A DNA stretch of 50,514 nt, taken from contig DRME01000080.1 in assembly GCA_011375175.1 (NCBI GenBank), forward strand, positions 1 through 50,514, in the 5' to 3' direction. The translations under genes were made by a program, and so were the position numbers. The DNA is from Deltaproteobacteria bacterium (GTDB taxonomy: Bacteria; Desulfobacterota; GWC2-55-46; DRME01). The notes below the pieces were generated by a model, which made no database searches, had not been told where the DNA came from, and saw nothing but the letters and a program-made list of their open reading frames with translations. Within the stretch, counting starts at the first letter, position 1. Every line of letters begins with the position of its first letter. This document shows positions 49,562 to 50,514 of this stretch, piece after piece.

Positions 49562-50356
49562 ATGGATTGGGGTATGCAGAACCGTTTGAGCCGCGTCATA
49601 AAGCCCGATACGGGCCGTACCGTCATGCTCGCCGTGGACCACGGCTACTTCCTCGGTCCCACGACGGGACTGGAGGAGCCTGCCAGGATCATAAAACCCC
49701 TCCTGCCCTACGCCGACACGCTCATGCCCACCCGCGGCGTGCTGCGCGCCTGCGTGGACCCCGACACCGATATCCCGGTGGTGCTGCGCGTCTCGGGCGG
49801 CACGTCGATCCTCGGCAATCTCGCCGACGAGGCGACGACTGTCTCCATGCGCGACGCCCTGCGCCTCAACGTCGCCGGCGTGGCCCTCTCCATATTCGTG
49901 GGCTCGGAGCTCGAAAAGCAGACGCTCAAGGCCCTGGCCGACCTCGTGGACGAGGGCACCGACTACGGCGTGCCCGTGCTGGCCGTGACGGCCGTGGGCA
50001 AGGATATGGCCCGCGACGCAAGGTACCTGGGACTGGCAAGCCGCATAGCCGCCGAACTCGGGGCCCACTTCGTCAAGACCTACTACTGCGAGGACTTCGA
50101 AAAGGTCGTGCGAAGCTGTCCAGTGCCCATCGTCATAGCGGGCGGAAAGAAGATACCGGAGCGCGACGCCCTGGAGCTTGCCTACAACGCCGTGCGCAGC
50201 GGCGCCGTGGGCGTTGACATGGGCCGCAACATCTTCCAGTCCGACAACCCCGTGCCCATGATCCGGGCCGTGCGCGAAGTGGTGCACAACAACGCCACGC
50301 CGGACCAGGCCTACGACCTCTATAACACCCTGGCAAACGAAAAAAAGAGCGCTTGA
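49562..50356 (+). CDS. LsrF / class I fructose-bisphosphate aldolase (DhnA-type) family protein
   Basis: 264-aa TIM-barrel Schiff-base aldolase. [11 protein letters not shown] (23-33), the lysine K172 in [19 protein letters not shown] (191-198) and [14 protein letters not shown] (217-230) are shared by archaeal-type class I FBP aldolases, the aminotransferase-pathway ADH synthases and LsrF. The length and N-terminus closely resemble LsrF (3-hydroxy-5-phosphonooxypentane-2,4-dione thiolase, autoinducer-2 degradation), but no other lsr genes are present, so a general aldolase role is equally possible. AAGGAGG precedes the ATG. The TGA stop lies in the terminal repeat of a family A element. Confidence 0.85.
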   Translation: MDWGMQNRLSRVIKPDTGRTVMLAVDHGYFLGPTTGLEEPARIIKPLLPYADTLMPTRGVLRACVDPDTDIPVVLRVSGGTSILGNLADEATTVSMRDALRLNVAGVALSIFVGSELEKQTLKALADLVDEGTDYGVPVLAVTAVGKDMARDARYLGLASRIAAELGAHFVKTYYCEDFEKVVRSCPVPIVIAGGKKIPERDALELAYNAVRSGAVGVDMGRNIFQSDNPVPMIRAVREVVHNNATPDQAYDLYNTLANEKKSA

Positions 50357-50514
50357 TTACCCTGAGGGAACCTTTTTGTAAAAAGGTTCCCTCAGACTCC
50401 CTCCAAAAACTTTTGACGCGAGTTGGTTTCCCCCTGTTTTGCCAGGCAAAACAGGGGGAAACCAACTCGTATCGAAAGTCTTTGAAGGGGGTCTGGGGGA
50501 AACTTTCTACAGAA
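50354..50514. repeat. Family A element, truncated by window end
   Basis: TGATTACCCTGAGGGAACC, the hairpin with TTTTTGTAAAAAGG, inner repeat CTCCAAAAACTTTTGACG, central palindrome 50419-50469 (24-bp arms, loop CAG), inner repeat AAAGTCTTTGAAGGGGG and the beginning of the GGGGGAAACTTTCT hairpin. Confidence 0.88.

Noticed and set aside
1-50514. tRNA, rRNA or other structured RNA genes
   Set aside because: I scanned the gaps for cloverleaf-like segments and rRNA-like sequence and saw none; the palindromes present belong to the repeat families.

Overview
The window is a GC-rich, gene-dense bacterial chromosome segment. I read it as a Gram-negative, diderm, respiring bacterium of the former Deltaproteobacteria/Desulfobacterota or Nitrospirota type. 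The evidence is a complete Gram-negative division and cell-wall (dcw) cluster with a DNPR-type (meso-diaminopimelate) MurE, predicted outer-membrane and periplasmic export proteins, three small periplasmic triheme c7-type cytochromes, and a sensor kinase with a CxxCH haem motif. Most genes are on the minus strand. The assignment rests on gene content only. I see no rRNA, tRNA, prophage, transposase or CRISPR array.

Layout. 1-1047: N-terminal part of a UvrD/PcrA-like helicase, cut by the window edge. 1607-4714: minus-strand cluster of a YegS-like lipid kinase, a GH15/phosphorylase-kinase-like protein and a CDF metal exporter. 5025-6393: a secreted YbhB/PEBP protein (plus) and DeoC (minus). 6519-11441: a TetR regulator with a palindromic operator over its own promoter, then an MMPL/RND pump, a LolA-like periplasmic protein and an outer-membrane protein, probably one envelope export system. 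11442-12346: repeats only. 12347-31258: the dcw cluster in transcription order mraZ-rsmH-ftsL-ftsI-murE-murF-mraY-murD-ftsW-murG-murC-murB-ddl-ftsQ-ftsA-ftsZ, followed by a small secreted protein. It starts from a clear sigma70 promoter with MraZ-box-like repeats. 31650-36664: a DUF4124 protein, ComEC and UvrC. 36942-43530: an NTF2-like secreted protein, EF-P, a class II aldolase, a TIGR04283-like glycosyltransferase and a hybrid haem-sensor kinase. 43716-50356: AspRS, the triheme cytochrome operon, 6-phosphogluconolactonase, glucokinase and an LsrF/class I aldolase-like enzyme.

The most unusual content is intergenic. Nearly every larger gap is filled by two families of palindromic repeats. 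Family A is a modular, MITE-like element: about 218 bp when full, about 88 bp when short, with terminal inverted repeats close to GGAAACTCTGATTAATT. It contains two hairpins, an inner inverted repeat and an exchangeable central module (two palindromes with 23-24 bp arms and one non-palindromic 60-mer). Central palindromes differ between copies by compensatory changes that keep base pairing. Copies abut genes very closely: murF and the terminal aldolase gene take their stop codons from element ends, and two copies sit inside the dcw cluster. Family B is a 70-80 bp stem-loop with a conserved core (GCAAAGGCGTAA ... CCCGCCTGGCGC) and variable but self-complementary arms. It occurs at least seven times, three of them as a tandem array of about 175 bp units. 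No mobilising enzyme is in the window, so both look like non-autonomous or structural repeats.

Functionally the window combines cell division and peptidoglycan synthesis, envelope export, DNA uptake and repair (ComEC, UvrC, UvrD), central sugar metabolism (DeoC, Pgl, Glk, two aldolases), translation (EF-P, AspRS) and periplasmic electron transfer with redox sensing.
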